A DNA stretch of 64,000 nucleotides, from assembly GCF_022201045.2 (NCBI RefSeq), contig NC_068558.1:17327501-17391500 (forward strand), given 5' to 3'. How positions within the stretch are numbered: the first letter of the stretch is position 1; every line of letters begins with the position of its first letter. Shown here piece by piece: positions 1 through 13,396 of the stretch. Below the pieces are notes generated by a model, which saw only the letters and a program-made list of their open reading frames with translations, did no database searches and was not told the origin of the DNA. A program made the position numbers and the translations under genes. The stretch is from Citrus sinensis. Its lineage: Eukaryota > Streptophyta > Magnoliopsida > Sapindales > Rutaceae.

Positions 1-480
1 AGAAGAAAGAACAATTTTCCCTTCCAACAAGTGAAATTAGTTCCATCAAAATGATCGAGATGGACACTATGATTAAGAAATGACGTCAAACTCCTCTCAG
101 CCTCCATTTGCATCAAAATAAAACGTTAAAAATTGTTGGTGAATTTTCAAATTTTAAGAATATGGAGGCAAAGAACAAAGAAAATTTCTTAGGATTTGAG
201 ACGTATTTGCACACTTTCCTTTAAGCTTTTATTTGCCCTCACCAATCTTGGTTTGCTATAGAGTTTTACTGGCAAATTACCCCCAAGATATATCAAATCT
301 TGAATACAATCTCTAGCAAATAAGATTGTATTTCCAGAACATATATGAAACCTACAAAATATGATATTAATCTAATTGTATGTCTCTCTTTATTAAAGAA
401 GATGTTTATTTGAAAAAATACAACCATTAGAAATGGTACTTCTTCAAAAACACTCTTTTGGTTTGAATTTGCATTGATTG
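1..480. other. AT-rich intergenic DNA
   Basis: I see no gene, RNA or clear repeat here. The only open frames are short and have no recognisable protein features. Confidence 0.5.
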
Positions 481-502
481 ACAATTGAAATTTCCAAGCT
501 TG

Positions 503-775
503 CTAACTGTTTTTCCAGTTGACGCAAAAACACGCTCTGTGGAAATAAACAGTTAGCCGTTTTCTCAATAACGGTGAGCTGTTTTATTCCAGAATGTCAA
601 ATAAGTTGCTCTCTGTAAATAAACAGTTAGTTGTTTTACCTAGAACAAAAAACATGCTCTCTGAATTAAACAGTTAGCCGTTTTCTCCAAACGGTTAGCC
701 GTTTTCTCTAGAACAGAAAACATGCTCTCTGGAATTAAACGGTTATTTGTTTTCTCCAGAAACGGAAAACCATTT
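503..775. repeat. degenerate minisatellite
   Basis: A phrase of about 30 bp (gctctctg, then aaataaacagttagccgtttt and variants) recurs near 533, 609, 656 and 724. Spacings are uneven (about 76, 47 and 68 bp). Between the copies lies a second shared phrase, ccagaacagaaaacatg. The array does not overlap any open frame of note. It looks like a short, diverged tandem array. Confidence 0.7.
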
Positions 776-1889
776 TCTTCCATAATATCAAACCAAAGAT
801 TGAAAAATGTTACAATCTCTCTTACAAAAGATTATTTTAAAGAATGGATAAAACTTTGTTTTATGACAAACAAATAGTAAGAATATGATCAAAAAGCAAG
901 AGAAACTTTAAGAATATGAACCAAAAGCAAGAGAATTGATGAAGTCCTCTAATAGGAGAGATTTCCTCAATTAATTAATGGAAAATTTTATCATGTCGTG
1001 ATTAAAACTATAGTATCAATGTCATGATAGGTATAAATTTCATAAATTACATATAAAACGAGTAATTGGAAAGTAAAATAAGGAAATTAATGTAAGGCTA
1101 TTAATTATTAAAAAATTAATACGGATTTTAAAGAATTTTAGTGAAAAATAGTTTATTCATTTACTATAATTAAACAAAGAAAAAAATCACTCATTAGTTG
1201 AAAACAAAAAATTGTACTAAAAACAAGTGAAATAAGTTTTATTGTATCTATTTAATCATAAATTCTATTTTCATTCTAGGACATTTATAATTTTTTTTTT
1301 CCATTTTCTATAATAGTATTTGTTTACTACACAAGTTAGTTAAATAAAATTATTTCTTTTGATGCGGATCAATTCAATATAAAATAAAAAGATATCTCAT
1401 ATTACTAGACACATGTATGATATATCAATAAAATTATATCTAATTTAAGCCTTATGCATAATTTATGTTGTTTTAAACTTTGTTCCTCAATTGTACTTAA
1501 AGACCATTTGGAATTGATGTTAAGAAGATGTAAAAAGTTGTAAAATCACCTCATCTTACAACAGCTTCAGAAGATATTAAAAAAGTAGTTTTTCAAAATT
1601 TAATTTTGAGAAAAAGTTTTATCCTTAATAAAAATAAATAAATGTATTACATAAACTCAAACTAACATTATTCAATTTAAACACAAAATTAGTAATTATA
1701 TAAGATAATCATTATTATAATGAGTTTTTATTACATTTTTAAGTTTTTTAAAAAAAATTTTTTAGACATGAGAGTTTCTTCTCATCCAGCTCCTCGCGAA
1801 TGAAAGGACTAAAAAAGATTTTATCAAGATATAGGGGGATTTAATGAATAATATACTGAAGCATAGGATTTTTTGAAACTCTTACATTA
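776..1889. other. AT-rich intergenic DNA
   Basis: Long A/T runs with no supported gene or structural RNA. Confidence 0.5.
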
Positions 1890-2164
1890 ATTTATTTATT
1901 TTACCTATTATCATTAGTTTTAGGTATAATCTAGAAAATTTATATTTTATTTTACACTTAATGTTGATTTATAAGTTTTTATTATATTTACTAGTAAAAT
2001 ATCAATTTCTCACTCTTATATTAATGTATTTTTTTTAACCTTCTATTTACAAATCTTATGTTTCATTTCAAAATTCATGTTTTATTTTATGCTTAATGTA
2101 GATTTACTAACTTTATGTTATATCTATATATTTTTGTTTTGTTTACTTGTAAAACTAGTGTTAG

Positions 2165-2690
2165 ATTTAGGCGTCCTTGATGGCCTGAATTTATCCAACT
2201 TGAGAGATAAGATAAACTTACGTCTAGGATTCTTATAAAATAAACTTAGTATTTTATCTAAATCCTAATAACATAAGATGTGGTTTATTCAAATAACTTT
2301 AGGAAGTTTATCTAAATTAAACTACATTTATTGTACTATATCAGCACTACATGGGTGGGTCCAAATACGTACAATAATAATAAGAATTAGAGTAACATCA
2401 TAAAGAGAGTGAAAGAAAAGGGAAAAGGTAGTGGGTTCTTACTTCGTGAATTGAGGGGATTTTCCAACCTCATGATTGTCCTCCGACCAACAGTGACATA
2501 AGTTCGTTATGATCCGTTCATGAAGGTTCCAGTAATCAGTTCTTGTTCATTGCAATTTGATCGTGGAGGTTCTTGGAAATCTATTTTTGGAGATTGGAAG
2601 GAATGAATTATTTGTTTCTGTAGATTTGTGACGATTTGTTTCTGCATCAACCAACAAGGTATGAATTTAGTTGATGAAATAAAATTGCAT
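2165..2690. other. non-repetitive block inside the tandem array
   Basis: This block is less AT-rich than the flanking array and shares no phrases with it. It ends in caaccaacaag/gtatgaattt, which resembles a splice donor, so it could be a relic of a transcribed 5' exon or an inserted element. I recognise no protein and no terminal repeats. Confidence 0.35.
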
Positions 2691-3253
2691 TATTGATTAA
2701 GAAAACTAACTAGTAATACATCAATTTACTAGTTTTATATTAATGTATTTCTTTTACATTCTGTTTACAAGTCTTATGTTCTATTTCTAAAACTTATGTT
2801 TTATATCATACTTAATGTTAGTTTATTAGTTTTATATTATATTTGTAAATTTTTATCTTGGTTAAATAATACATTATCAATTTACTAGTTTTATATTGAT
2901 TTACTAGTTTTACCTTCCATTTACTAGCCTTATGTTCCATTTCCAAAATTTACATTTTATTTTACAATATAATGTTGATTTACTTGTTTTATGTTATACT
3001 TATAAGTTTTTTTTTTACTAGTAATACATCTTAATTAATTTTATATTAACTTATTTGTTTTGCCTTCTATTTACAAATCTTATATTCTACTACCAAACTT
3101 ATGTTTCATGTTGCACTCAATATTGATTTACTAGTTTATGTTATATTTACAAGTTTTTATTTTTGTTTACTAGTAATACATCAATTTACCAGTTTTATAT
3201 CAATTTACTTATTTTACTTTACATTTACAAGTCGTGTATCATATTTCTAAAAA

Positions 3254-3902
3254 GGAAAAGGATACTTATACTCCTAAGGTTAGAGAAAATAGTCACAAAG
3301 ATCCTAAATTTTTAAAAATGGACATTAAGACTTCTTTTTGACCATAATATCCTTAAAATATAGTTACTAGAAAATTGACTTTCAAAAAAGTTTTATTAAT
3401 AAAACCATAATAAAAAATAATATAATCTATCTAGTAGACTAATAATATTAAAGTATTTTTATATTTAAAATAATATTAAAATTTTAAATTATTATATTTA
3501 TTTTAATATTTATTTATTATAAAGATTTTAAATAAATTTTTGGATTAAATATATTTCAAATTACCAAAATATCTCCTTATTAATAATATTAAAATTATTT
3601 TTACATAATATTCAAAATACTTTTAATTTTAATTTTTTATTTTAATATTATGTTTATATTTATTATTAAAAATTATTTTAATATCATACATATGTCCAAC
3701 ATATTGTAAAATATACAAATATTTTTAAATATTAAAATTATTTTAAAATGCATATGTTATTATATTTATTTTAATGTTATTCTTCTATTTATAGAGTCAA
3801 ATGGTATTATGGTCAAAAGGAGATCTTGATGTTCCTTATTGAAAATCTAGGGGTATTTGTGACCATTTATCCAAATCTGCGGGATGCATGTGTTCTTTTT
3901 CC
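3254..3902. mobile_element. fold-back non-autonomous DNA transposon in tandem array
   Basis: The left end (ggaaaaggatacttatactc) and the inverse of the right end (ggaaaaagaacacatgcatc) match imperfectly. The match continues inward through gtcacaaa and the phrase ttttgaccataat. The interior is AT-rich with no open frame. The flanks, atttctaaaaa on the left and tttccacaattt on the right, both belong to the tandem-repeat unit, so the element landed inside a repeat copy. A target duplication is only suggested. It resembles the Mutator-like fold-backs elsewhere in the window. Confidence 0.7.
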
Positions 3903-4700
3903 TTTCCACAATTTATGTTTTATTTTACATTTAATGTTAATTTACTAGTTTTATATTATATTTGTAAGTTTTTGTTTTGTTTACTAATAATTCATCAGTT
4001 TATTAGTTTTATATTAATTTTTTTTTACCTTCTATTTATGAGTAGTATGTTTCATTTTTAAAATTTATGTTTTATTTGGCTTTCCTAGTTTTATATTAGA
4101 TTTGCAAGCTTTTGTTTTGTTTAATAGTAATATATTAATTTACTTGTTTTACTTTACATTTACAAGTCTTATGATCTATTTCTAAATTTTTATTTTATTT
4201 AACAATTAATGTTGATTTACAAGTTTGAAGTTAAATTCATAAGTCGTATATTTAATTTACATAATCTAAGTTTAATTATGGTACTGATCTTGTAATTTTA
4301 ATCACTACATTAATTAACAACAAGATACGAGGAAACTAATATTTTATCTAACTCATCACATTAACCTTTTAATATGTTATATTTTAAAATAATTAATAAT
4401 TTAAAATATATAAAATAAAAATCCTAACATTCTTGCTGTTTTTGGAAGATTATATTCGGTAATTTTTTTCATTTTATTATTATATGGGAATGAATATCAA
4501 ATCTCTTCATTATCCATTGCCCTAACTAGCATATATACTCGAAGAAACACAAGAATTTGATTGTCATTTAATTACATAAAAAATGTGTAGTAAATGTTCT
4601 ATCGATTTTAATCAGAGGATCGGAGTGCATTTCGACTGTTGTATCTATGTTATAATTTGACGATGATGCAGTATAAATATTTAGACCTATACCCGATTAG

Positions 4701-5305
4701 GGGTAAAAGCTCGTTTAGTCCCTATATTTTAAAGTTAGTGTCCGTTTGGTCCCTATATTTTTAAAAATACCTCAAACCATCCCTACCATAAAATTATTGA
4801 CACTCTTGCCATTATCTTTTGTTCCTTTTAACTTATTTTTACAATATTACTCTATTATAATATTTTTTTTAGAAATTATTAAAAAGAAATAAAATAAATT
4901 ACCAGTTTAACACCAAAAAATAAAATTAAAAAAAAATATATATATATTAATTTTTGTGGAACACTCTCTTGAGTTAAAATATTAATTTTTCTAAAAAAAT
5001 TGATAATGTAATTTTTTACAATATTATTTTTTTAGACATACGTGAGCTTCCACAAAACTTAATATATACCTTTTTTGTTGTTATTTTATTTTTGAGTTTA
5101 ATTTGATAATCTAATTTTTTATTAATATCCAAAAAAGAAGCATTATTGTAAGAGTGTTATATTGTAAAAGCAAGTTAAAAAGAATAAAAAAATAATGGCA
5201 TGAGTGTCAATATTTAGCAGGAGGGACATTTTGAGGTGTTTTTAAAAATATAGGGACTAAATGGGTACTAATCTCATAATATAGGGACTAAAAAAGCTTT
5301 TATCC
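4701..5305. mobile_element. Mutator-like MITE, 605 bp
   Basis: A long terminal inverted repeat begins gggtaaaagctcgtttagtc and ends in its near-complement gcttttatcc. The arms pair for well over 150 bp, with shared phrases such as ccctatatttttaaaaatac and attgacactcttgccatta. It is flanked by the 9-bp duplication cccgattag at 4692-4700 and 5306-5314. A 9-bp target duplication plus long inverted repeats is the signature of Mutator-like elements. There is no transposase frame, so it is non-autonomous. Confidence 0.88.
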
Positions 5306-5314
5306 CCCGATTAG

Positions 5315-7050
5315 TACTAACCAGAGAGCAGCTCGAGCCTATCTCACCCCACTCTAATGAAAAAGACAATGATTTAGCGTCCTGCTATTAGATAGGTGTA
5401 ATGCATGCATGTAATACGCACATTTATTCAAAAGAAAATACATTTGTATGACAGATGTATGAGTAATGAAACATCAAAAATCTTCACTTGAAGTTGATGG
5501 TATATCGTCAAAACATGTGACCACAAGAGATTGAAACTTGAACATTTAAAAGGATCGATGCAACTTATCCTTCATAGTTCCAGCAGATAGCTAGGCACAC
5601 TAATCCTTTTAACGTTTCTCGATGGATTTCAAAATCATCGACCCCTCTCGTTGCTTTCAATATCACAATACACAGCTTTATGGTTCCCTCCCTTTATTTG
5701 ATCCACACAATTTCCGATTCTAATATGGAAAATAATTGGCAGCTGCACAAAGCCGACGTACAATTTCTTGCCACAAATTTTTTTTATGGAATTGAGATGG
5801 TAACTTACAAACTTAATAGCATTTTGAAGCGAAGAAAATCTAGTCTCGATTAATATGACTCTTATATTCAGGAGCTTATGTATCGAGACAAATATTGATA
5901 TCGATCATGAAGTGACGGATGCATGCTAGTGATATATTCCTCAAATCTCTTATATATTTATGATTTGTTCAAATTAATATCTAAAGGCCTAATAATTGTT
6001 TCTGAACATGTATAGTTTCTAGATCGTTAATAATGGTGATCAGCATTGTTTTAAGACTTGGGGCAGGCAAATCATGTGATAGACTAGGGATACTTGGCCC
6101 AAATGTTCCCTACCCTAAAAGAAGAAAGCACATGCTTGCTTCTACACTAATTTGGTTGTTAGATTGGACCATTGATTTTATGTGATGAAGACAGAAAATT
6201 GACTTCAGGATATGAGCAATCATAGTGCAATTTGATGTCGTGTGGGAAATTAATCTCATTGCAAATGGTGTAATTAGTACATAAGATCAAATAAAAACAA
6301 ATGACATCTTCTTTTTGCTTATTAGGTGAGGATTAATCTTATTTATCCTTAGTGTTTTGACATTTTTCAACTTATTCCAATATATTGAAAACAATAATGC
6401 AATCGTTGCTTTTTTGTTAACTTTACCTGTTGACTCTCGTTGGCCAATAAAAGTACTATAATATCCTTAATTTGTATTGATAAAAAGTAATTAAAATGTA
6501 AGAAAAAATTAAAACTAAAATATAAGAGAATAAGAAAAGACATAGAGTTAGCTAAAGAATTCTTTTTTGGGTTCTTTCTGATAAGATTAATATTGATTTA
6601 TTTTTATAAGTACTTAATAATTCTTAATATATAAATTTGTTAGTTATGTAAAGACGAAACCACCCCTTTGTCTGCTAAATCAAACGATTGTTTAACGGCA
6701 AATGGAGGTCGCATTGATATTTTCAAGAGGTTCGTCGGTAAGCTACATTGAAGTATGTCAAGACATTTTTGGTTAATAAAAATAGCATTAATGAGGATAT
6801 TTTGGAATAAAATTTTGGGATGCATATTATTACTCAAATAAAAATTAACCCAATGGTTAATTTACAGTTTGGTATTTTATGATGAACGATGATGATGATA
6901 TGAGTTGTTTTTTTTTTTTTTAATGAGATAAAATTTTAATTTATTTTTGAAAGAGAATCTCAAAATAATAAGATAGTGGGAAAGAAAGATTCTCTATCCA
7001 TAAATGATAACTATAACAGCAGAAAGCAAGGGGAGCCAAAACAATTGATG
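5315..7050. other. intergenic DNA without a supported gene
   Basis: Mixed AT-rich sequence. No protein family, structural RNA or terminal repeats were recognised. Confidence 0.5.
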
Positions 7051-7059
7051 ACGATATGA

Positions 7060-7300
7060 GATTAAATCGCGGTCCGCGGACGCATGGAGGCAGAGCCATG
7101 TGTTTATCACATGTCGCGGACGCATGATAAAAGAGGAATCAACCGCTTGACTTTCCTTGCGGATTAAGCGACAGCGTTCACTCGATTACGAATGCGATTT
7201 TACACGTGGCAGAATCAGGCCCACGGAAATTTGATTCTGTTAACGTGAGTCTAGGAGCACTGTGTGGCGGGACTGTAGAAAAAAGCTCACGTTCGTTCTT
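7060..7300. other. GC-richer islet with 12-bp direct repeat
   Basis: This stretch is clearly richer in G and C than its surroundings. The 12-mer cgcggacgcatg occurs at 7075-7086 and 7115-7126. A G-box-like acacgtggc lies near 7202. No open frame of note follows on either strand. It could be a promoter or 5' leader of an unannotated or non-coding transcript, or a remnant of a lost gene. Confidence 0.45.
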
Positions 7301-7990
7301 CCAAACGTTATTGAAAAGTAATTAAAAATTTTAAGCTCCTTTTTCATTATAGAATTTTCGTAATAATAATAATAATAATAACAATAATGAGAAAATTTAG
7401 ATCGTGATGAGGTCAATTCAAAAGTTAATGATTAAATTAGTTAATTAGAGCATGTAGTTTCCTCAATTTTAGAGCCCTTCAATCGGGGAAATGAGGAGCT
7501 GCTGACACAGATGAATTGAAAGGAAGGATTCTCATAATTTCCACTCCTTGCGCACTATCGAGGGCAAAATAGGGAAAAAAAAAAAAGAAAGCATCTTTTT
7601 GGACACGGCTTTATTCTTTATTCTTTTTTTTTTCTCTTTTTAGTTTCTTTGCACTAATGATTGTGTTTAACAAACTAGACATATAAAATCAGAAATTAAC
7701 CATTTCCATATATTCTTACCTAATCTTCTACACAATTATCAAACCACTCATATTCTTTTAGAACTTATTGATAACTTAAAATTAGCATCTCTTATCTCTC
7801 TCTCTATCTTTTAAAACTTATTAAACTTATTAATCGATCTAAATTCATTTTAAATTTTTTAAAATCTTATGTAATGTGTCTGTTACGAATAATGAATTGT
7901 TTAAACTTATTACACTATACTTATTTTCTTATCTACCATAACCCTCAATCTCTCATAAATTTTAATTAAAAGAAATCCAATTTATATGTA
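7301..7990. other. AT-rich intergenic DNA
   Basis: Contains a short imperfect aat microsatellite around 7361-7387. Nothing else is supported. Confidence 0.5.
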
Positions 7991-7992
7991 TG

Positions 7993-7993
7993 T

Positions 7994-8031
<38 letters not shown>

Positions 8032-8040
8032 CACACACAC
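7993..8040. repeat. compound microsatellite (AC)n(AT)n(AC)n
   Basis: An AC run passes into an AT run and back into AC over 48 bp. The open frame that starts here merely reads through the repeat and is not a gene. Confidence 0.97.
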
Positions 8041-11000
8041 TTGCCAATCTTGCTCACCTCTTATTTTCCTCAAATGCTTTTATCGTTGGACAAGTCTTTT
8101 ATAGTTTTATTCCGACCAGTATTCTTCTGTGTTTTTCTCCTTCTGCATCATTTACCATCTTTTCTATTTTTTTTTTTTATAAAAAAATAATGAAACTAAT
8201 TTACCGTCTGACAAACGAATCAAAAGTACAACAGCAATCAGAGATATCAGAACAAAGTGCGAGGTGTCAGAATGGGATTCATATCTGTCTCACTTTCGTT
8301 CCCCCGCTCGGCATACTTTGTGGGCAGGCATCCACTTTTGCAAGCATGACGTCACAATAGTAATAATATTAATAAAATTTTCATTTTAATATTTATTTTT
8401 TTCACAAAATATAAATTTTTCTGGGTTATATTTGATGTAACTTAACAGTCAAGTAAATTTTATTCATTTGCCTATCTAATTTCACTACGTTTTTATTGAG
8501 ATTTTAAGTTACAATAAACATTAGTTAAGAAAATTAATCTTCATAATATACGTAAAATTCTATTTTTATGTGGGAGAAATTCTAAAATACATCAGAGATA
8601 CCATATTAATTATATAATAAATAAATAATATTATGATATGTGTGTATTTATTTTAAAAACTAATAATATAAGTGGTAGTTATATTAAATTTAATTGTAAA
8701 TATTATGTATGTATTAATTAATTATAATATATAAGAGATATTCTAATATTTATTCTGACGCGGACACTCTCTTTTATTTTTTTTTTTCATATAACTTAAT
8801 AAAGTGATTAGACGGAAAAAAAAAAAACATTTTTGACAACCACGGAAGTCTCTCAGCACTTAAATATTTTTGACAACCGACCGACCGCCGGTGTCGGTGG
8901 ATTCTAACTTGGGCCACATCTGTCTCTCTCTATCTATTCTCTCACTCACTTTTTCAGTTTTTCTTACTCTCTTGCATTTTTTTAGAGTACGTACGTATAC
9001 AACGGAGAAGTCAATGTTACGGCTTGTGTAATTAAGAGCAGCCAATGGGGAACTTCCACGGGTGCTATAGGAGAGAGAAAGAGGTCCCAATGCAATTATG
9101 CAAGGTGATGGAAATGGGAAAGTTCGAAGCTGTTACTCGCAGCTCCTGCACCGTAGCCGTGTCCGTACATCATTAGCTCTTTTGAAATCCTATATCATAA
9201 GATTTAACAAGAAAAGTGGTGCGTTGTTGATGACTACACTGAGTTTTTTCCTTTTTCTTTTTTTTTTTTGAAATATTTAATTTTTAGGATATCTGAGTGC
9301 ATGCCCGGTGGCTCAGCCTCCTGCGAAATTTCTTCATGAGATATAAGAGGCCTTTTCAAATTGAAAGTTAAAAAAAATAAAAATTGTACCTTCATAAAAA
9401 AAAAAAAGAAGTCCTTTATTTAAATTAACATTCTTGCTTTTTTAGATGCAGAATTATAAATATAAAATTTAAAATCTTATATTATCATTTTACCTAACAT
9501 ATATCTTTTAATAAATAGTATAATTAATCCATTTAATATTTCTTGTGATGTGTTAATTATTAAATAAAAAACAAATAGAGAAATACAAATCTCCTTTAAT
9601 CTAAGTCATTTCACATATGACTACATAATAATTAAATTAAATTTGCCAACAAACATGAGTAATCATACTTAAAAATAATGAATATAAAGTGATAGCAACT
9701 CGATTAATTTGTGTCCCTAGAACTTTGTGGGGCCTTCCTAAAATTTTGTCAATTTCTAACATGTAATTGTAACCAAATAGAGAAAATATATTTTCAAAAA
9801 CTTAAAATTTTGATAGAAATATTTATAGGAATATTAAGAAAAAGTTATCATGTATATGCAAAAAAATATTAATAAATGTTATGAACATATGCATAGAAGC
9901 ACAAAAATTAATGTAAATATATTATACATAAATATAAATCTGATGTACATACTTTTTTAATTTAATACCCTAGAAGATAAAGTGTTTTGGATGCTTACAT
10001 AGAAGATAAATTCTATAAATACATTGTCTTTTAGTTTTATTTTTTGACTAAATTCATTAGATGTATATTTTCGGAAAAAAAATTGAATTGAGAAAATTAG
10101 AGTGTCAATAAAAAAAATCCTTAATATTATAAATTTTACACGTTTTTTGTTATTAGTATTTTTTTTGTATTTGATTAATTATTAAATTATATTTTATTGG
10201 GCCATAAAGGATTAAAAAAAGAAGTTATTATGTTATGCATTTAGTGAGATTATTAATTTAATAAATTGGTCCAAGTCAAAATATAAAAAAAATTATTGTT
10301 TAATCAAGTTTATTAATTTATCGAATATTTATTTATTTATTGAGGTTTTACTGTATATTATTCTAATTTTGTTAATTCGTAAGAATATATGAATGCATTA
10401 GAATTTTTTTTTTTTTCATACATCACCGTCTTTTCTGCTAGCAAAAAGGTATATGCCCGACTCATGTTTTAGCCATCAATCTTTTGTATTGCTCTTTTTT
10501 CTTTTCCCCCCATCCTAAGATATTAAAAGACAGTAATTATTACTCTTCTTGATAATTCGAACAAAAAGCATGTATAAAGAAGAGAAAAACGAAATAATAA
10601 AGTGCTTAAAAAGTGAAAAAAAAAAAAAAGAATCCTTGAAAGTGGCAAAGATGAATAGAATCTCTTCTTTCGTGCATAAAAGGTGAGAGAAGTGGTTATG
10701 TAAGTAACAATTATCAACAATCGGAATTCAACTATTTCATAATATGTGCTTAAACTTTCGGTAACAGAATCCAACTTTAATTTCGATCGCTTAACTCTGT
10801 ACCAAGTATTAATTGTTACTTGACCTAAAAGTTTGATTAAATAAGCTGTTTAATTAAGAGATTTTTGAAACCAAATATTAGCTCTTTAAAAAAGAAGAAA
10901 AAAGTTGCACTTGAATTCATCCTAAATGTTGTTTTGAATTATTGTTATTGTTGTTTCTTTTTTTTTTTTTTTAAGAGTCGAAGTTAAGTAGTCAATCAAA

Positions 11001-13380
11001 AATGTTAAAAAGAGTCACTCGACCTCCTTCTTGTGAGAAATTTTTACTCTTGATGCAGTGAGTTCCACTTAACTTGGAAGATTTGTACTAACATATAAGT
11101 AATTAAGAACCTAGTATAAGTATTTAAAATAAATTATAATATTAGTTATTTTATTCATATCACTATGGTCCAACCGCCAAGAGTAAAGATGACGTTTGTT
11201 TTAAAGACAAATGATTGTCTCAATTTATCATAACTTTAATAATTAAATCACTGAATAGATTAAGATATCCTTTCTTCTTTGGCTAATGTTTCCAATTAAT
11301 TGAATGGATGCTTCTTTATGTTATTCCATGATTCTCTAGGTACCGAAACAACAAGAGAGCTAAAGATATTGGATCAATTTTGTAAGACAACATTTATATT
11401 TTTAATTATTTTTTTATTTTTGATCTTGTGATTTAATTATAGTCATTTTTAGGAATTTTGATTTTCTAGTTCAACTATAGTCCTTTTTTTGTTTTTAATT
11501 TTAGTTACCATAAGGAAGTGGGTGTACCCCACTATAAATAGAAAGATGTTATTATTGTTTTATTCTATCTTTCAATTAATATTTTCAATCTCAAAAGTAT
11601 CGATTGTTTCATCTTATAATGTCAAGTTGTTTAAATTAAAGTGACATTTAATCCTTATTTAGAAATTTTATAATCTCTAAAAGAAAATTCATTTTTTGAT
11701 CATTAGGTTTAAGAGCTCGTCTCCAGAAAATGCAATAAAGAGGAAAGAACCACTAGCCTAAATTGTACGATTGTTTTTAATTATACTCATTCTTTTTCTT
11801 TGAATTGTTTTTTTTTTATCATAGTCTTTAAATCTTAAATTAATACCGCATTATTTCAATTTTTTTTTATTTCTTTTGAGGGGGGGAAAGCAGATTATTG
11901 TATGGGATGTGAATTGGCAACTGCACTTGTCCAGTTTTCCAGTGGATTGTTTTATTAGCTGACTTATTGCACTTCAATTTATTTGTTAATGGTATGGTAT
12001 AAATAAAATAAATTAATAATCGTGAAAATAACATTGGCTTTTTGTTATGATTACAATGTGCACAAGTCAAGTCAAGTCAAGATTCCAGCTGTAGTAGGAG
12101 TTGCCGAGGAAATTACAAAATAATTACTGCTAATGAATTGAAATTCTTTTTCTCCTCTCTTTCTTCAAAGTGAAACATTTAAACGGCTTTTTGCTTTCAA
12201 AAAAGTCCCTTTACAGTAACCAAAATATAACCCAACAAAAATCATATAAAAGTTTTATAAGTAAAACCTTTTTTCTAATTTAGTATCTTTAATCAGTTTA
12301 AATCATATAACTTTCATAAAAATTAGCTTTGCCTATATCTTTACTTTAGTTCTGAACTTTATAGCAAGTCGACGAAGTCGTAAATATGGTGCATGCAAGA
12401 AAATAATAGTGTCATAACAACTTTAATCTAAAAAAAAAAACTTTCAGGTCCCTGAGTTTGAGCAAAACCATTAGTAATTAAAGACGTAATTTACATTTTT
12501 AATTTTCTCTTAAGGTAATCAAATTTGTTTGGTCCGGGCTCAGCGATATCTAATTCAGGACCTGAAGCTTTATTAGTAATTTGATAAAGAAAATCCATTT
12601 CACTCTAGCAAAAAATTATACCTTGCAAGAACCTTTATAGAGGCTCCATAGCTGAAATAATTATTAAGGCAAAAACATTTAATATGCATAAGTAATCCTA
12701 ATTACACTAAATAGAAAACCTTCATGAATAAGTAATTTAATTAGATTTTCAATTATCATTTGTAAGTAATTTAATTAGATTTTCAAGCAACATTTGTAAT
12801 CGTTAAGAGTAGAGCCCTAATTTTTTTCTTTTTTAAATATTACAATACAGTTGTAAGATGTAGAGACTCGAACCATTAATCTTAAGGATTATGTAATGAG
12901 ATCAGATGTCAACCACCAGGTCAAGAAGTTATTGATACTAAAACTTCAATTTTTTTTTTTCTATTTTTCTAATACTGATACGTTACAATCATTCATACTC
13001 TACTATCAAATTTATCGTGGGGGAAAAAAAAGTCTAACCTCATGCCATTATGTAATAATTAATAGGGAAAAATGAGTCCCAACCCCAGCTAGCAGAACAA
13101 GGACCAGAACTCAAAACGTGTGCAGTTGAGGACACATGTTGGCTTTCACTTCTAGTTAAAAAAGCAAAAATTACAAATGATATCCTTAGTTGTAATTTTG
13201 TTAAAATGAGGAACTCAAATGTTAGTTACCCAAAAAGAATGATAGAAGAGGAAGAATAGAAGCGTTCAGTGTCTTTCATCTCTCTGCTTTTTACTAACAA
13301 CAAAAGTACAAAACCCAATTCGCCAAGCTGCTGTGGGAGAAGTAGAGTACAGCTAATTCTCTGGATTTTGACTTCACACC
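8041..13380. other. long AT-rich intergenic stretch
   Basis: No gene is supported. A GC-richer patch with CT runs lies at about 8860-9170. A TATA-like ctataaatag near 11532 follows gtgggtgtaccccac. Poly-T and poly-A tracts are frequent. The part just upstream of 13.4 kb is likely promoter territory of the pectinesterase gene. Confidence 0.5.
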
Positions 13381-13394
13381 AACCTCTCTATTTA

Positions 13395-13396
<2 letters not shown>

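Larger units (their letters stand above)
1890..4240. repeat. AT-rich degenerate tandem array, ~150-165 bp period
   Basis: A sentence-like unit recurs: ctagtaatacatcaattta, then agttttatattaattta, then a variant of ccttctatttacaagtctta, then atgttttattttacactta, then aatgttgatttactag. Unit starts are visible near 1990, 2707, 2866, 3019, 3170, 3984 and 4131, spaced about 147-165 bp once the inserted DNA is subtracted. Unrelated sequence interrupts the array at about 2165-2690. A fold-back element at 3254-3902 interrupts it again, and the repeat text resumes on the far side. Copies differ by many substitutions, so this is an old local satellite. Confidence 0.75.

Noticed and set aside
7986..8360. 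124-codon plus-strand ORF
   Set aside because: Its start reads through an AC/AT microsatellite, and the remainder shows no domain, codon bias or splice context.
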